Shown one piece after another: positions 1 through 9,162 of a stretch of 64,000 nucleotides of DNA (the stretch's first letter is position 1; each line of letters begins with the position of its first letter). Location: assembly GCA_905220665.1 (NCBI GenBank), contig CAJNAR010000147.1, forward strand, positions 310,001 through 374,000. The letters run 5' to 3'. The DNA comes from Albugo candida (lineage: Eukaryota > Oomycota > Peronosporomycetes > Albuginales > Albuginaceae). The notes under the pieces were generated by a model. The model made no database searches, was not told the origin of the DNA, and was given only the letters and a program-made list of their open reading frames with translations. The position numbers and the translations under genes are program-made.

Positions 1-242
1 AGGATGCTGGCTTGCGTGCTTGCATAACCTGCGGCACTAGTGCGGGTGCTTTCCAAACCACTATGGAGAAAGTTCATTAGCGCTTTTAAGTCACTAGCGC
101 GTTATGTAAACCTTTGCTCTTGTCGGAAGCTGTTACATTCGTTTCTGGTAGACCTGCAGAGGTTCCTTTCGCCAACGGCAGATCCGCATACAAATCCATT
201 AATTCTTTCAAACATCATTTATTTATACAGGGTATTAATCAT
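1..242. other. Window edge, no gene seen
   Basis: Only short overlapping open frames with no recognisable protein character. It lies downstream of the minus-strand PH-like gene and probably holds its 3' untranslated region and terminator. Nothing else could be supported. Confidence 0.4.
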
Positions 243-929
243 TTAAGCAGCAATAGCTGTAGGAGTCCACGGTCCAAGTTTCGAAAACCGACTCGTTCCA
301 CTTAGAAATTGTAGAGCGGCTTGTGCACTGTTGGAAATCCGTGTTCCTTTCTTCGTGACAGTAGCTTGCTGTTTCTCCATTGGCTTCTCAGTAACCGCGG
401 GATTCACATGGACATAGTCCGAAGGCTTCTTCTCCTTGACACATTTGGTCAGTCTGGCCTCAAGTCGATATTTACTCATTATTTCCCGCAACTCTCCAAG
501 CTCATTCTTCGTATTCTGTATCAAAACTGGCTGCTTCCAAAATCGTCTTCTCCATAACTTGAGTGCCTCTGTCCACTGAGCTTGACTTTCTTTGCATGCA
601 GCGCTTAAGATCAGCATTGTTCGACGAGCATTTTCCGGTCGATTGCGATCGTGCATCGAGTAAACCGGACGCAACTCTAGTAGAAATCGATTGGGACTCG
701 ATAGACCCTGTAACGCTTTGACAGTGACGCGATGTTTCGTCAGTGCGGCCTGGCCAACCATTTTTCCATTCTTGTGTACGAAATAGCGAAGAAATCCATT
801 TTCTACTTCAAAATACAAAGGATCCTTCACAAATACGTTAGCATTACTGATGCATGTTTCTATAAAATATAGTCTTACTGCAGCACGCGCTCCATCGTGA
901 AGTAATAGATATCCTGCGAAATCGGCCAT
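243..929 (-). CDS. PH-domain-like protein, 228 aa
   Basis: The frame is open further upstream (to 995), but the methionine at 927-929 is preferred because the globular domain begins right there (MADFAGYLLLHDGARAAVRL) and the extra 22 residues look like untranslated sequence. Residues 1 to about 115 read like a pleckstrin-homology fold: a string of beta strands (ending in the pattern YFEVENGFLRYFVHKNGKMV) followed by a helix with a central Trp (QWTEALKLWRRRFWK). PH domains usually bind phosphoinositides or proteins at membranes; no specific ligand can be read here. Residues about 120 to 228 are basic and low in complexity, probably a flexible tail. No signal peptide or membrane span. It is divergently arranged with the FYVE-START gene across about 600 bp, so a shared promoter region is possible. 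The fold call is inference from pattern only. Confidence 0.7.
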   Translation of the reverse strand: MADFAGYLLLHDGARAAVRLYFIETCISNANVFVKDPLYFEVENGFLRYFVHKNGKMVGQAALTKHRVTVKALQGLSSPNRFLLELRPVYSMHDRNRPENARRTMLILSAACKESQAQWTEALKLWRRRFWKQPVLIQNTKNELGELREIMSKYRLEARLTKCVKEKKPSDYVHVNPAVTEKPMEKQQATVTKKGTRISNSAQAALQFLSGTSRFSKLGPWTPTAIAA

Positions 930-1539
930 TTCTGTTGCGTTACGTTGGGGAGAGAGAGGAATAAAATGAGAATTATTGTGGATCATACAATTCAAGCATC
1001 ATTGTGGAGGTCCCACGAAGAACATAAAGAGTTGCATCATTCGATAAATACAGAACACATCTTGCTTCCTAATAACCTTTCCAACATTATACGAGATTTT
1101 GGGCTCAGTCATCTCACAGAATGCGACACGTTTCGTTGATAACAATTCCACGATACTCGTGCCACGTGAAGCAGTATATCAAATATATTCGTTGTGGCGT
1201 TTCTCCATGCATTACGCCAGCTGAATTTACGTGTCTACCAGATCTGCCAATTCATATCATGATGACCAGTTTTATTGTCACGATTATTTTCGCTTTCGAA
1301 ACGTTTTCAGTTATCAAATATTCGTTTATGCGAAGAGCCGCATTCCGAGCATTTATTACACATATATTACACCTCGATTCTAAAAATAGAGAAGTTCATC
1401 CAGTTCTATCAATAGGAAGCTGACTTTTATTGACTGACAGGTCGATTGTATGTCGCAAAATCCACTGATAATTCGCTCATGTGAAAGCACTTACCAATTC
1501 TGATTATAGGTTACTGCATATCTAGTTCTCGCCGTACCG
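930..1539. other. Divergent intergenic region
   Basis: About 600 bp between the minus-strand PH-like gene and the plus-strand FYVE-START gene. It should hold both promoters. A 100-codon open frame at 1121-1423 has no recognisable protein character and is not called. No defined regulatory motif could be supported. Confidence 0.4.
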
Positions 1540-3030
1540 ATGACCCAACCACCACGTGAAGTATCATACAATCGACATCGAGAAAATGTCACGCGTGAAA
1601 TGGCTTTGAAGTACTCACGAGCATCCAGGTCGCACTTTTTGAGTGCATCCAGTCGTTCTTTGACCGGTTTGGGCGCTACGAAGAGGAACCAATTTCAACG
1701 AAGGAGTATTTGTGGACAATGGGTCGAGGATGATTCAATTCAACTATGCACAAACTGTGAGAAAGACTTTACGATTTTTGTGCGTCGGCACCACTGTCGT
1801 ATTTGCGGACTCATATTTTGCGGCCCTTGTTCTCGCACTCGGATGGTTTTACCTTTATCCGTTTCAAAAGGAGTAGACGGCGCAATTTACACGACACGAT
1901 TGCGTGTGTGTGATGGTTGCGCATCCTATGTGCAACGAAAAGCAACGGTCGATCAACTTGCGAAAGTTGGTAAAGAAGTCATACAAAACATTGATCACTC
2001 TAATCGCTTGTCCGATCCAAATGTATCTAATGGCGCGTCAAAATCACCGATCAAATCCGAGTATCATGTCGAAAAGCTCAAAAACGACTTTATGCTTATT
2101 CGTTTATTTGGTTATGCCATTGCGTATTGGTCCATTTGGAAAGAAGTCACGACATTCAATCCAGCAGTTTGGATCATATTCATCGGACTGCTAAAATGTG
2201 TGGTGGAATGTATTATGACTCTCAGAGGCACGTTATGCTTGAAACTGCGAGCGGAACGGATCATATTCAAAAAATTGAGGGGGCAGAATAGAAAAATCGA
2301 AGTCAAAGCCGACCCGGTGAATAGATTGAGCTCGGCATGGTCGTCTCCGAGAGGATCGGAGGATAGTAAAAAGCTTGCAATCCTTGATGACAATCAGCGC
2401 ATATCGCTAATTGATTTAGGCGAACAAACGCTGGATACATTGTGGAATCTTGGCAATTCGACAGAAGATTGGCAGATAGAGTCTTCAATGCACGATGATG
2501 TCAATCTCTCATCACGAGATGCGAAACCAGTCCGAATGTACAAGTGTGAAGTTCTTGTTGATGCTCCAATGGAAGAGCTCTTCGACATTCTTCATACTAA
2601 ATTTGAAGATAGCAATACTTGGAACGGTAGCTCAGAAGAAAGTAAAATTTTGGGCGCGTTAAATGAGTGCACCGATTTGATATACATCAAAAGTGTGGCT
2701 GCATTAAAAGGTTTGATAACAAGTCGAGATTTTGTCAATGTCCGCACATGGCGTAAAGACTTGAACGGGTACACAATCGCCATCAATTGTGCTGGTAAAG
2801 CCTTACTACCAGGCACAAAGGACGTTGTACGCGGTGAGAGCGGACCTTGTGGTTTTATCATACTTCCAGTCCGAGGCCATGAGAAGAAAGCCAAGCTCAT
2901 TTGGGTCCTGAATGTTGACATCAAAGGCTTTTTTCCGTCCAGTATGATAAAAAAAGGAAGTCTCAGTGAAATGGATTGTTTTGTTCGGAACCTTCGACGA
3001 CACATCACGGCTCTACGTGCAAATAGGTAG
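1540..3030 (+). CDS. FYVE zinc finger plus START lipid-transfer protein, 496 aa
   Basis: Residues 60-130 are a complete FYVE domain. All three signature elements are present: the WxxD motif (WVED at 61-64), the RRHHCRICG block (82-90) and the RVC motif (LRVCDGC, 121-127), with eight Cys/His positions. FYVE domains bind phosphatidylinositol 3-phosphate on endosomes. Residues about 184-199 and 208-226 are strongly hydrophobic and may enter or span the membrane. Residues about 330-493 are a START domain resembling the StAR/STARD3 group, with SRDFVNVR, a VRGESGPCGFI stretch and WVLNVDIKGFFPSSMI. START domains carry a lipid in a hydrophobic pocket; in the StAR/STARD3 branch it is sterol. The likely role is lipid exchange at endosomal membranes, which is inference. 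The first ATG of the frame is used; the next (codon 21) would not change the domains. Single exon. Confidence 0.9.
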   Translation: MTQPPREVSYNRHRENVTREMALKYSRASRSHFLSASSRSLTGLGATKRNQFQRRSICGQWVEDDSIQLCTNCEKDFTIFVRRHHCRICGLIFCGPCSRTRMVLPLSVSKGVDGAIYTTRLRVCDGCASYVQRKATVDQLAKVGKEVIQNIDHSNRLSDPNVSNGASKSPIKSEYHVEKLKNDFMLIRLFGYAIAYWSIWKEVTTFNPAVWIIFIGLLKCVVECIMTLRGTLCLKLRAERIIFKKLRGQNRKIEVKADPVNRLSSAWSSPRGSEDSKKLAILDDNQRISLIDLGEQTLDTLWNLGNSTEDWQIESSMHDDVNLSSRDAKPVRMYKCEVLVDAPMEELFDILHTKFEDSNTWNGSSEESKILGALNECTDLIYIKSVAALKGLITSRDFVNVRTWRKDLNGYTIAINCAGKALLPGTKDVVRGESGPCGFIILPVRGHEKKAKLIWVLNVDIKGFFPSSMIKKGSLSEMDCFVRNLRRHITALRANR

Positions 3031-3366
3031 CAGTCATAAAACGTTATTTTCTTGAAGCAACTATTTATTTAAGATGACATAGAGAAGGTGGTGTTGAGTC
3101 ACCGAAAGTGGTTTTGGTGCTTCGATCACTTGCACTTTTCGCAGTGTCTCGAAAAATGACTCAAACAGAAAGATGTTGGACTTTGAGCTTCGTAATAGTA
3201 TTTCCTTAGCTCCCTCAAAAACGTGTGATCACCCCAAAATATGTTTATTACTATAGCCGTTGTTTTTGGGCTAGTAGTCATGCGTGGTAAAAGTGCTAAC
3301 CTTTCTGTGACACGTTTAGATTGATAAATAAGCAAGAAAATGCCGAGTAATATTATGATTGTACAT
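3031..3366. other. Convergent intergenic region
   Basis: 336 bp between the tail-to-tail ends of the FYVE-START gene (plus) and the KA1-like gene (minus). It should contain both 3' untranslated regions. A 69-codon minus-strand frame at 3126-3335 shows no recognisable features and is not called. Confidence 0.4.
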
Positions 3367-4569
3367 TCAGACAGCTATGCCTGCCGCACAGAGGGCATGG
3401 TGAGCATTGTAAGCATGTTTTTGTAGCCGTGGATCTTGTACACACTGCCAGTTTTTGGTAAATGCGACCACGCTTTTGGTATGCTGTGAGGTTTTTAATG
3501 TAGCGGATATAAATGGACTTAACAGTGCGATGATGCGCAGACAGGCGCGCTGAAGTTCAGGATCCGCAGTTGGCCCACCGGAAGCATATTTGACAACATC
3601 GTGCCAGCCATGAAAATCCCCCACCGCCTCCTGGCAATGTCTCTTCTCGCATAATACGTTGAGGGCTACATGTGCCAGTTTTGACAGACTTTTGTTTTTT
3701 GATCGCAGCGACGTCACCAAATGACTCAAAAGGGATTTCATCATTTCCGTGTTCTTTATGCTTTCTTCGCTGGCCAATGATATCAAACCAAGAACCCCTT
3801 GAATCCTTGCGTCATCAAATTTGCTTTGCAGCAGCCCATTAATTGCCTTGATGGCACTGTTCACGTGCTCAATGGTCGACGGAGTTGGCGTCGTGATGGC
3901 AGAAATGGGTCGCTTTATAACCTTTGTCGGGCTATTCTTTTCCACTAATAATTGATATTTTCGGAATGAGGTTTGTAATTCGGCATAACCGTGCATCAAA
4001 CTGATGATATCGCCTTCTCGGCGCTGCAACTCAACAACGCAAGTCTTGTTTGCTGTCTTGAACAGAGTGATGTTAAACATCACCCTATATGAGCTCTTAT
4101 CGCGGCGATATTCCACTACCCATTTGCATTTTTCGGCTTTGAAAACAAAGTCGGTGTCTTTAGCGCACAAAAACTGACCAATTATCATGCAAACGCGCGA
4201 AATGGAATCGCTCTTTACATGGAAATGTGTGTGTGCCTCGAGCCGAAAGGGACGTGGGGGCAACTGGCGGGGAATCACCGTTCCATAATTCGTTTGATCG
4301 GTACGTGTTCCAAATGTGATCGGTTGAGAACTCGATGCGCTTGCTGACGCTTTTTTTGAGTGAGTGTACGTTTGTGTTGGACCTTCGAACGGCATATTTG
4401 GGTTGTAAAGAGATATATTTGAACGGTGACCAGTCGCAATGGATCGATATTGTACGCGATTGGATTCGTCACTCATTGAGTCAAGAGTGCCATAAATCGG
4501 CTTATTGCTTTCCTCAAATAACTTCCTGTTTCGAGGAGCCGTTTCTTGATCTTTTCTTTCCATCGCCAA
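3367..4569 (-). CDS. KA1-like plus helical-repeat protein, 400 aa
   Basis: No family is recognised with certainty. Residues 1 to about 105 are polar, Ser/Thr-rich and probably disordered. Residues about 112-205 form an alpha/beta segment (FHVKSDSISRVCMIIG, then KWVVEYRRDKSSYRVMFNI, then TCVVELQRREGD followed by a helix). It resembles the KA1-type fold at the C-terminus of AMPK/MARK-family kinases, with the usual VELQRxxGD element, but there is no kinase domain here. Residues about 230-400 are a run of Leu/Ala-rich amphipathic helices compatible with two to four ARM/HEAT-type repeats. This suggests a membrane- or protein-binding scaffold. The first Met of the frame is used; the second (residue 3) is equally possible. 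It shares a roughly 580 bp divergent upstream region with the VMS1 gene. Confidence 0.7.
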   Translation of the reverse strand: MAMERKDQETAPRNRKLFEESNKPIYGTLDSMSDESNRVQYRSIATGHRSNISLYNPNMPFEGPTQTYTHSKKASASASSSQPITFGTRTDQTNYGTVIPRQLPPRPFRLEAHTHFHVKSDSISRVCMIIGQFLCAKDTDFVFKAEKCKWVVEYRRDKSSYRVMFNITLFKTANKTCVVELQRREGDIISLMHGYAELQTSFRKYQLLVEKNSPTKVIKRPISAITTPTPSTIEHVNSAIKAINGLLQSKFDDARIQGVLGLISLASEESIKNTEMMKSLLSHLVTSLRSKNKSLSKLAHVALNVLCEKRHCQEAVGDFHGWHDVVKYASGGPTADPELQRACLRIIALLSPFISATLKTSQHTKSVVAFTKNWQCVQDPRLQKHAYNAHHALCAAGIAV

Positions 4570-5150
4570 TCAGATTGTGAAATATGGTAAATTGACAAGT
4601 AGGGAGAGTAGGTGTCCGAAATTCAAAACCTGTTTTGTAGAGTTAAGGACAGGAACAGAAAAAGCATACTTCAATATCAAATTCCAGAATGAGGTTTTAT
4701 ACTCAGAGCGGGTACCTAAAGTGCGGGTACGCGACAATCGTACGTGAATTTTGAGCTAGAATTACCTGTTCGTTCTCTGGAGTATAGTACGTTCCAGCAA
4801 AGACATGTATTATGACAATGATCGTATTCCGCGCTACCCGCAAGTGACTGGCTCTTGATGTGTTGGGCGTTTCTTGTGAGTATTATAGATAGTTTATATT
4901 AGTATTCATACGTATACACTCTACATCACAACACGTGGACGTGGACCACTGTGCCTCATAATTGACTCAACAATCACAATCTATCAATCAGCCAATTGTT
5001 TCTGCCGCACTTTACTATCACGAACGTTATCGACGCAGCCGAAATTGCTGTTTTCTAACACATACCTCAAATGTGCTCACTTTGGACCTGCCTTGGCTTC
5101 TGATTCCGAGTGCTGTTAAAATTTATTAAATTCTGCAGTAGGAATTACTA
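4570..5150. other. Divergent intergenic region
   Basis: About 580 bp between the starts of the minus-strand KA1-like gene and the plus-strand VMS1 gene, expected to hold both promoters. No coding signal and no specific regulatory motif could be supported. Confidence 0.4.
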
Positions 5151-7026
5151 ATGTCGAAACGGGTGAAATCTGCTCCGTCGAAAGGATCTACAAAGAATAT
5201 TCTGGGTCAGCTTGCTCTGAACGAAATTCCACTTGAAAAAGTATTGACTTGGAAATTGTTTCAATTTGATCATGTACCACAACCCGACGTGAATACTGCG
5301 GATCCGTCAAATATTGCAACCGTACTTACGCGGTCGATTGAAACTTCTTATGAGTTTGTGACTGGTCTAAGGTGTGGAACGTGCGAAGTGAGTGCATTCG
5401 AGTCATCTGAAGCACAATATTATCATTTTAAATCGGAGTTACATCGGACAAACCTCAAACGCAAAGCAAAAGGCCTTCCACCAATCACTTCATCCTCAGA
5501 CTTGCCGTCTGATTCCCCAGACTCAGAGTCGGACGACACAACATCTTCAAAGTCGGAGGAAGAAATTGAAAGAAGGCATCCGACCGAACCTGTTATTCTT
5601 TTCGCAGATGATATAAATGTACACAAGGTAACTCAGATGTCTGTTTTGGCTTGCTCCTCAACTGACTGTAAGATACTCAGATATATAAAACTCTGCTCAC
5701 TGAACCCAAAGCAGAAGTCGATTCTAAAGACTCACTAATTCGACTTTGTAATTCGAATTGGAAATGGGCAATTTTTTTATTGCGCAGTGGACGATTTGCT
5801 GGAGCCATCTTCCAGAGGAATTTAGCGATTGTTCATAAAACCTTTCAACGATACACGACAAGAAGGAAACAAGGAGGGAGTCAGACCGCTCACGATGCAT
5901 CCGGTAATCGATCCAAGTCTGCCGGTGCAACTCTGCGTCGATACAATGAGAGCGCGTTGAAGGGAGATATTCACGATATATTGACTCAGTGGAAAGCAGA
6001 GTTGGCAACTACCGAACTTATTTTCATTGCATCAGGGAGGGCTGATCAAAGCACGTTTTTTGGAGCGAAAGACCTTTTTGATACAAATGATCCCCGGATA
6101 CGTCGAATACCATTCGCAACATATCGGCCAACATTTGAAGAGGTTTACTATGCTTTGTAAATATGACAAGCTTTCCAATAATTCGACTGTTTTAGGTGTG
6201 CCGCGTGCGTGCCAAATTACAAAGTGTTAAATTTTGCTCCATATCTACGATGCTACAATCACCGCAGAAGAGAGCCCCAACCACGACTCAGGCGATACTC
6301 AAGATGACCGCTGAAAAGCATGCGAAATGCAACATTGCTGTCGAAGTGCCACAAGTTAAAGCGGTTAAGAAGACAGTACCGACTATCATCCAGAATTTAC
6401 GAGATGGCAATCATGACGCTGTACAAGCTGAAATCAATAATCGTGACGTGAACGGTGTGAGCATCAATGTGGCAGACTCTGAAGGCATGACCTTGTTACA
6501 CCACGCGGTGAATGTCGACACAACTTCTCTGGTGTCTTTCCTGCTCGAGAATGGCGCGAATCCATCCCTGATGGATTTTCGAAACCGTCCACCTTACTTG
6601 TTATGCATCTCCAAAGGAACTCGTGATGTATTTCGTCGCTTTCTTGCGAAGCACCCCGATGCTTGGGACTATACCAACTCTCACATACCAAGCCCTCTGA
6701 CCGAAGAAATGAAGCAACGTAAACGTGAGAAAGAAAACGAGAAGCGTCGACGGGCGAGAGATCGTAAGAAGGAGCAGAAAAAAATTCTTGCGGAAGAAGC
6801 CCTGCATAAAGAGCGGGAACGAATAGCTAAAGAGGAGGAAGAAGCGCGCCAAAAAGAACGGGATAGGAGGGATATGGAAGCAGCGAATGCCTGTTCATTC
6901 TGCGGAAAATCCTCGGGCCCGACTCCATTTACGCGATTGGAATACAGATATTGTTCGGTAATTTGTGTTCAGAACCACCGGCGACAATTGCTCAGTGAAG
7001 CGGCACTCCGACGTTTAAAAATGTAA
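5151..7026 (+). CDS. VMS1: VMS1/ANKZF1 family peptidyl-tRNA cleaving factor, 589 aa, three exons
   Basis: Exons are 5151-5627, 5681-6142 and 6196-7026, all joined in phase 0. VMS1/ANKZF1 frees nascent chains from peptidyl-tRNA on stalled 60S ribosomes and works with p97/Cdc48. Residues 75-98 are the C2H2-like finger (C75, C78, H92, H98), followed by NLKRKAKGLPPI. Residues about 190-312 are the VLRF1 catalytic domain with SGRFAGAIF, HKTFQRYTTRRKQGGSQ and KSAGATLRRYNE; the conserved catalytic Gln falls at about Q227 in GGSQ. Residues about 405-475 are ankyrin-like (TLLHHAV, LLENGANPSLMD). A charged coiled coil follows (486-550), then a second zinc-binding CxxC segment. The extreme C-terminus, RQLLSEAALRRLKM, fits the p97-binding VIM consensus R-x5-AA-x2-R exactly (R576 to R586). 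The enzyme therefore looks complete. SPEF1 begins only 46 bp downstream. Confidence 0.93.
5628..5680 (+). other. VMS1 intron 1 (53 bp)
   Basis: GTAACT donor, TACTCAG acceptor and a CTGAC branch-like site near 5662. Removing it joins DINVHK to IYKTLLTEPK in phase 0 and restores the family's conserved run up to LRSGRFAGAIF. Without splicing the frame ends at 5738. Confidence 0.9.
6143..6195 (+). other. VMS1 intron 2 (53 bp, weak donor)
   Basis: The donor is GTTTAC, weaker than the usual GTATGT/GTAAGT type, and the acceptor is TTTTAG. Removal joins PTFEE to VCRVRAKLQ, matching the family pattern PTFxEVxRVxxKL. A more typical-looking GTAAAT donor 13 bp downstream would break the frame into an unrelated peptide. 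Confidence 0.75.
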
Positions 7027-7072
7027 GAATTAAATCCTCAATAAGAATCAACACTCAATTCAAACCGATATT

Positions 7073-7904
7073 ATGAACGTGCCTCTTGATGATGCTACAC
7101 TGCAACGTGTGTATGCATGGATCGATGAAATACCGTTATCGAGACCTAAAAAGAATATTTCACGTGACTTTAGTGATGGGATTTTAGTTGCCGAAGTGGT
7201 TGCTTACTACTTCCCTAAATTGGTACAAATGCATAACTATAGTGCTGCTAATGCGATAAAGCAGAAACAGTACAACTGGCATACACTTCATCGTACGATC
7301 ACGTTTAGTTTGCAATGAGTCTTTGGTGTTAATAGATTTGCCAGGAAAAGTTCTAAGACGGCTCCATATCGTTTTGAGCAAGGACGAGATTAATGATTTG
7401 GTACAGTGTCGCAACGGAGCGATCGAGCAACTTCTTTTGAAATTGCAAGTCAAAGTATGTCATGGCCTTGATGATACGTACTACTTTAAGGCTGATGGAA
7501 GTGATTTGTAGATTGCCAGCTATCAAGAGCATCGGTCATCGCGAAAGAACGATGAGGAAGACGAGGACTCGGGGAAGGATGATGTGGACTGTATGAATAA
7601 ACCATCAAATGGTCGAGATAGTGGAAGTCTGACAGACGTAGCCTCGCGTCTCGATAGTCCGACACCATCCAGTGCTAATGCATCTATCTCAGCGTCTAAT
7701 CGAAGCGATCGAAACAGCTTGGACCTCAACATCGCTGAAAGTAGGGCTCACGAAATTCTGAAAGAAAAAGAGCAAACAATTACGGAATTGCAGGAAACAA
7801 ATCAGATTCTAGAGCTAAAGATACAGAAACTTGAGCAATTGGTTCGACTGAAAGACGGCAAAATTCAAACACTTGTAACTAAATTACGATCCCAAAATTT
7901 ATAA
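7073..7904 (+). CDS. SPEF1: SPEF1/CLAMP calponin-homology microtubule protein, 240 aa, three exons
   Basis: Exons are 7073-7292, 7345-7454 and 7512-7904. SPEF1 (CLAMP) is a microtubule-associated protein of cilia and flagella (central apparatus) and of some epithelial microtubule bundles. Residues 1 to about 110 form the diagnostic calponin-homology-like domain: YAWIDEIPLSRPKKNISRDF, SDGILVAEVVAYYFPK, MHNYSAANAIKQKQYNW, then KVLRRLHIVLSKDEINDLVQ after intron 1. A Ser/Asp-rich linker (about 115-180) leads into a C-terminal coiled coil (about 190-240, ILKEKEQTITELQETNQILE). The length agrees with animal SPEF1, around 236 residues. The start ATG sits 46 bp after the VMS1 stop, so its promoter must overlap the neighbouring 3' end. 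Its presence implies the organism builds a motile flagellum at some stage. Confidence 0.93.
7293..7344 (+). other. SPEF1 intron 1 (52 bp)
   Basis: GTACGA donor and TTGCCAG acceptor, phase 1. Splicing rebuilds an Arg codon and joins NWHTLHR to KVLRRLHIVL, as in the SPEF1 family. Unspliced, the frame stops at 7318. Confidence 0.9.
7455..7511 (+). other. SPEF1 intron 2 (57 bp)
   Basis: Consensus GTATGT donor and TTTGTAG acceptor, phase 0. Splicing joins LLLKLQVK to IASYQEHRSSRK and removes an in-frame stop that coincides with the acceptor TAG. Confidence 0.88.
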
Positions 7905-8731
7905 GCGTACTTCGTGACATTGTTATCGTTCAGCCGCAGCTCATAATAGTGCATCATATCAATACTAATACATAGTCATTTAGTGTAAATATATTCTGGT
8001 AGAAAATGCCCAAGTTTTTGAGTGATTGAAAACGACCACTTTAATCCGTTTACAGTTGTCATTCTTTACGACTACTTATTAGCGAGTGTTCCGTTTCCAT
8101 TACACTGTGACCCTGAGTCATGACCGATTCCACTTTGTGCTTCAACTTTTGAACAAAAGTTGCTGATATTCAAATGATAGAGGTGATGATAAGTTATTTC
8201 TATTGAGTGAGCCCCATCGCAGGATTAAGGTGGCTATAATTCAGCTCTTATTCTATTCCGACAGTCTCGCCATAACGTGTTCACTTCTAGTCATAACTGT
8301 AGGTGGAGTCTTCAAGACGTATCGACATCGGACCCGTGCTTCTTTTCGGTGTAATCGAGCCTTACTTCAAGAACTCCTTCAGTAAAGGATCATATATGGA
8401 TACAAATAATTGAGATAGGTTTTGCCTATCTACCCAGTACATCGAAAATATTTCTTATCCAAGCATCCTGAATCCTCTCAGATTTCGCGGAAAACCAGCT
8501 ATCTCCGAGTTTGATTAGCTAGCTGTATCACACTTCTTCTTTAATATCTGAATATTGACTCCGGGTCAAAATGAAAAGTCTAAAACTCTTACGCATGGTA
8601 AGGAGCGCATCAGACCGGAAACTTGTTCGGTTGACAGCATTGCGGCAATCTACCACGCAAAATAAGTTCTGGTGATATCAGACCATGCTTGGACCAATCA
8701 AAAGTGACCAGTAGTCGGTGTGGCAAAGCAC
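7905..8731. other. Intergenic region before UBL5
   Basis: About 830 bp with no convincing coding sequence. A 60-codon plus-strand frame (8203-8385) has one hydrophobic stretch but no other support. A short rRNA-like fragment at 8480-8518 is listed separately. The UBL5 promoter should lie in the last few hundred bases. Confidence 0.4.
8480..8518 (-). other. Possible organelle LSU rRNA fragment (NUMT-like)
   Basis: Read on the minus strand, this stretch resembles the conserved large-subunit rRNA block around AAACTCGGAGATAGCTGGTT followed by a C/G-rich turn and AAATC. In bacterial-type LSU rRNA this block lies near the middle of domain II. The match appears to end abruptly on both sides, so it would be a short nuclear insertion of mitochondrial DNA, not a gene. 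The identification is from recall of the conserved block, with no alignment. Confidence 0.4.
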
Positions 8732-8953
8732 ATGATCGAAGTAATTCTAAACGATCGCTTGGGTAAAAAAGTTCGTGTTAAATGCAACGAAGATGATACA
8801 ATAGGTGACTTGAAAAAGCTTGTTGCAGCTCAAGTGGGTACTCGACCAGAGAAAATTCGGATTCAGAAATGGTATACAATCTATAAGGATCATATCACCT
8901 TGGAAGACTATGAGATACATGATGGCATGGGGCTGGAGCTATATTACACATAA
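8732..8953 (+). CDS. UBL5: Ubiquitin-like modifier UBL5/HUB1, 73 aa
   Basis: The first ATG at 8732 gives exactly 73 residues, the standard length of UBL5/HUB1. Nearly the whole protein follows the family: [60 protein letters not shown] and the ending MGLELYYT. The C-terminus carries the family's double tyrosine in place of the di-glycine used by conjugated ubiquitin-like proteins, so it acts by non-covalent binding. HUB1 binds spliceosomal proteins such as Snu66 and affects the use of weak 5' splice sites. No intron is needed. A GTG-initiated extension of four codons is open but not credible. Confidence 0.97.
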   Translation: MIEVILNDRLGKKVRVKCNEDDTIGDLKKLVAAQVGTRPEKIRIQKWYTIYKDHITLEDYEIHDGMGLELYYT

Positions 8954-9162
8954 TCTAGCATATACTCCGTAACGACACGCGTCTGGAGCTGTATCGCCTT
9001 GTACTATTATTAGTGCAGGAATATCTAGGTCAAGTCTGGATTAGTACTACTTACTCAATAAACAGCTTTTCATGTATTTCATGTAATGGTCTAATAGCTC
9101 ATTTTAGCGGGATGAATTCTATCTAAAAATAATCGTAGCTAGCACGCCAAGCGCCATCTTTG
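8954..9162. other. Short intergenic region
   Basis: About 210 bp between the UBL5 stop and the start of the 3022-residue protein. It is AT-rich and must hold the UBL5 3' end and the promoter of the next gene. No motif could be supported. Confidence 0.4.

Noticed and set aside
1121..1423. 100-codon plus-strand frame between the PH and FYVE genes
   Set aside because: No domain or recognisable compositional signal, and it occupies the presumed divergent promoter.
5780..6160. Separate 126-codon gene
   Set aside because: It is exon 2 of VMS1; splice sites and family conservation on both sides join it to its neighbours.
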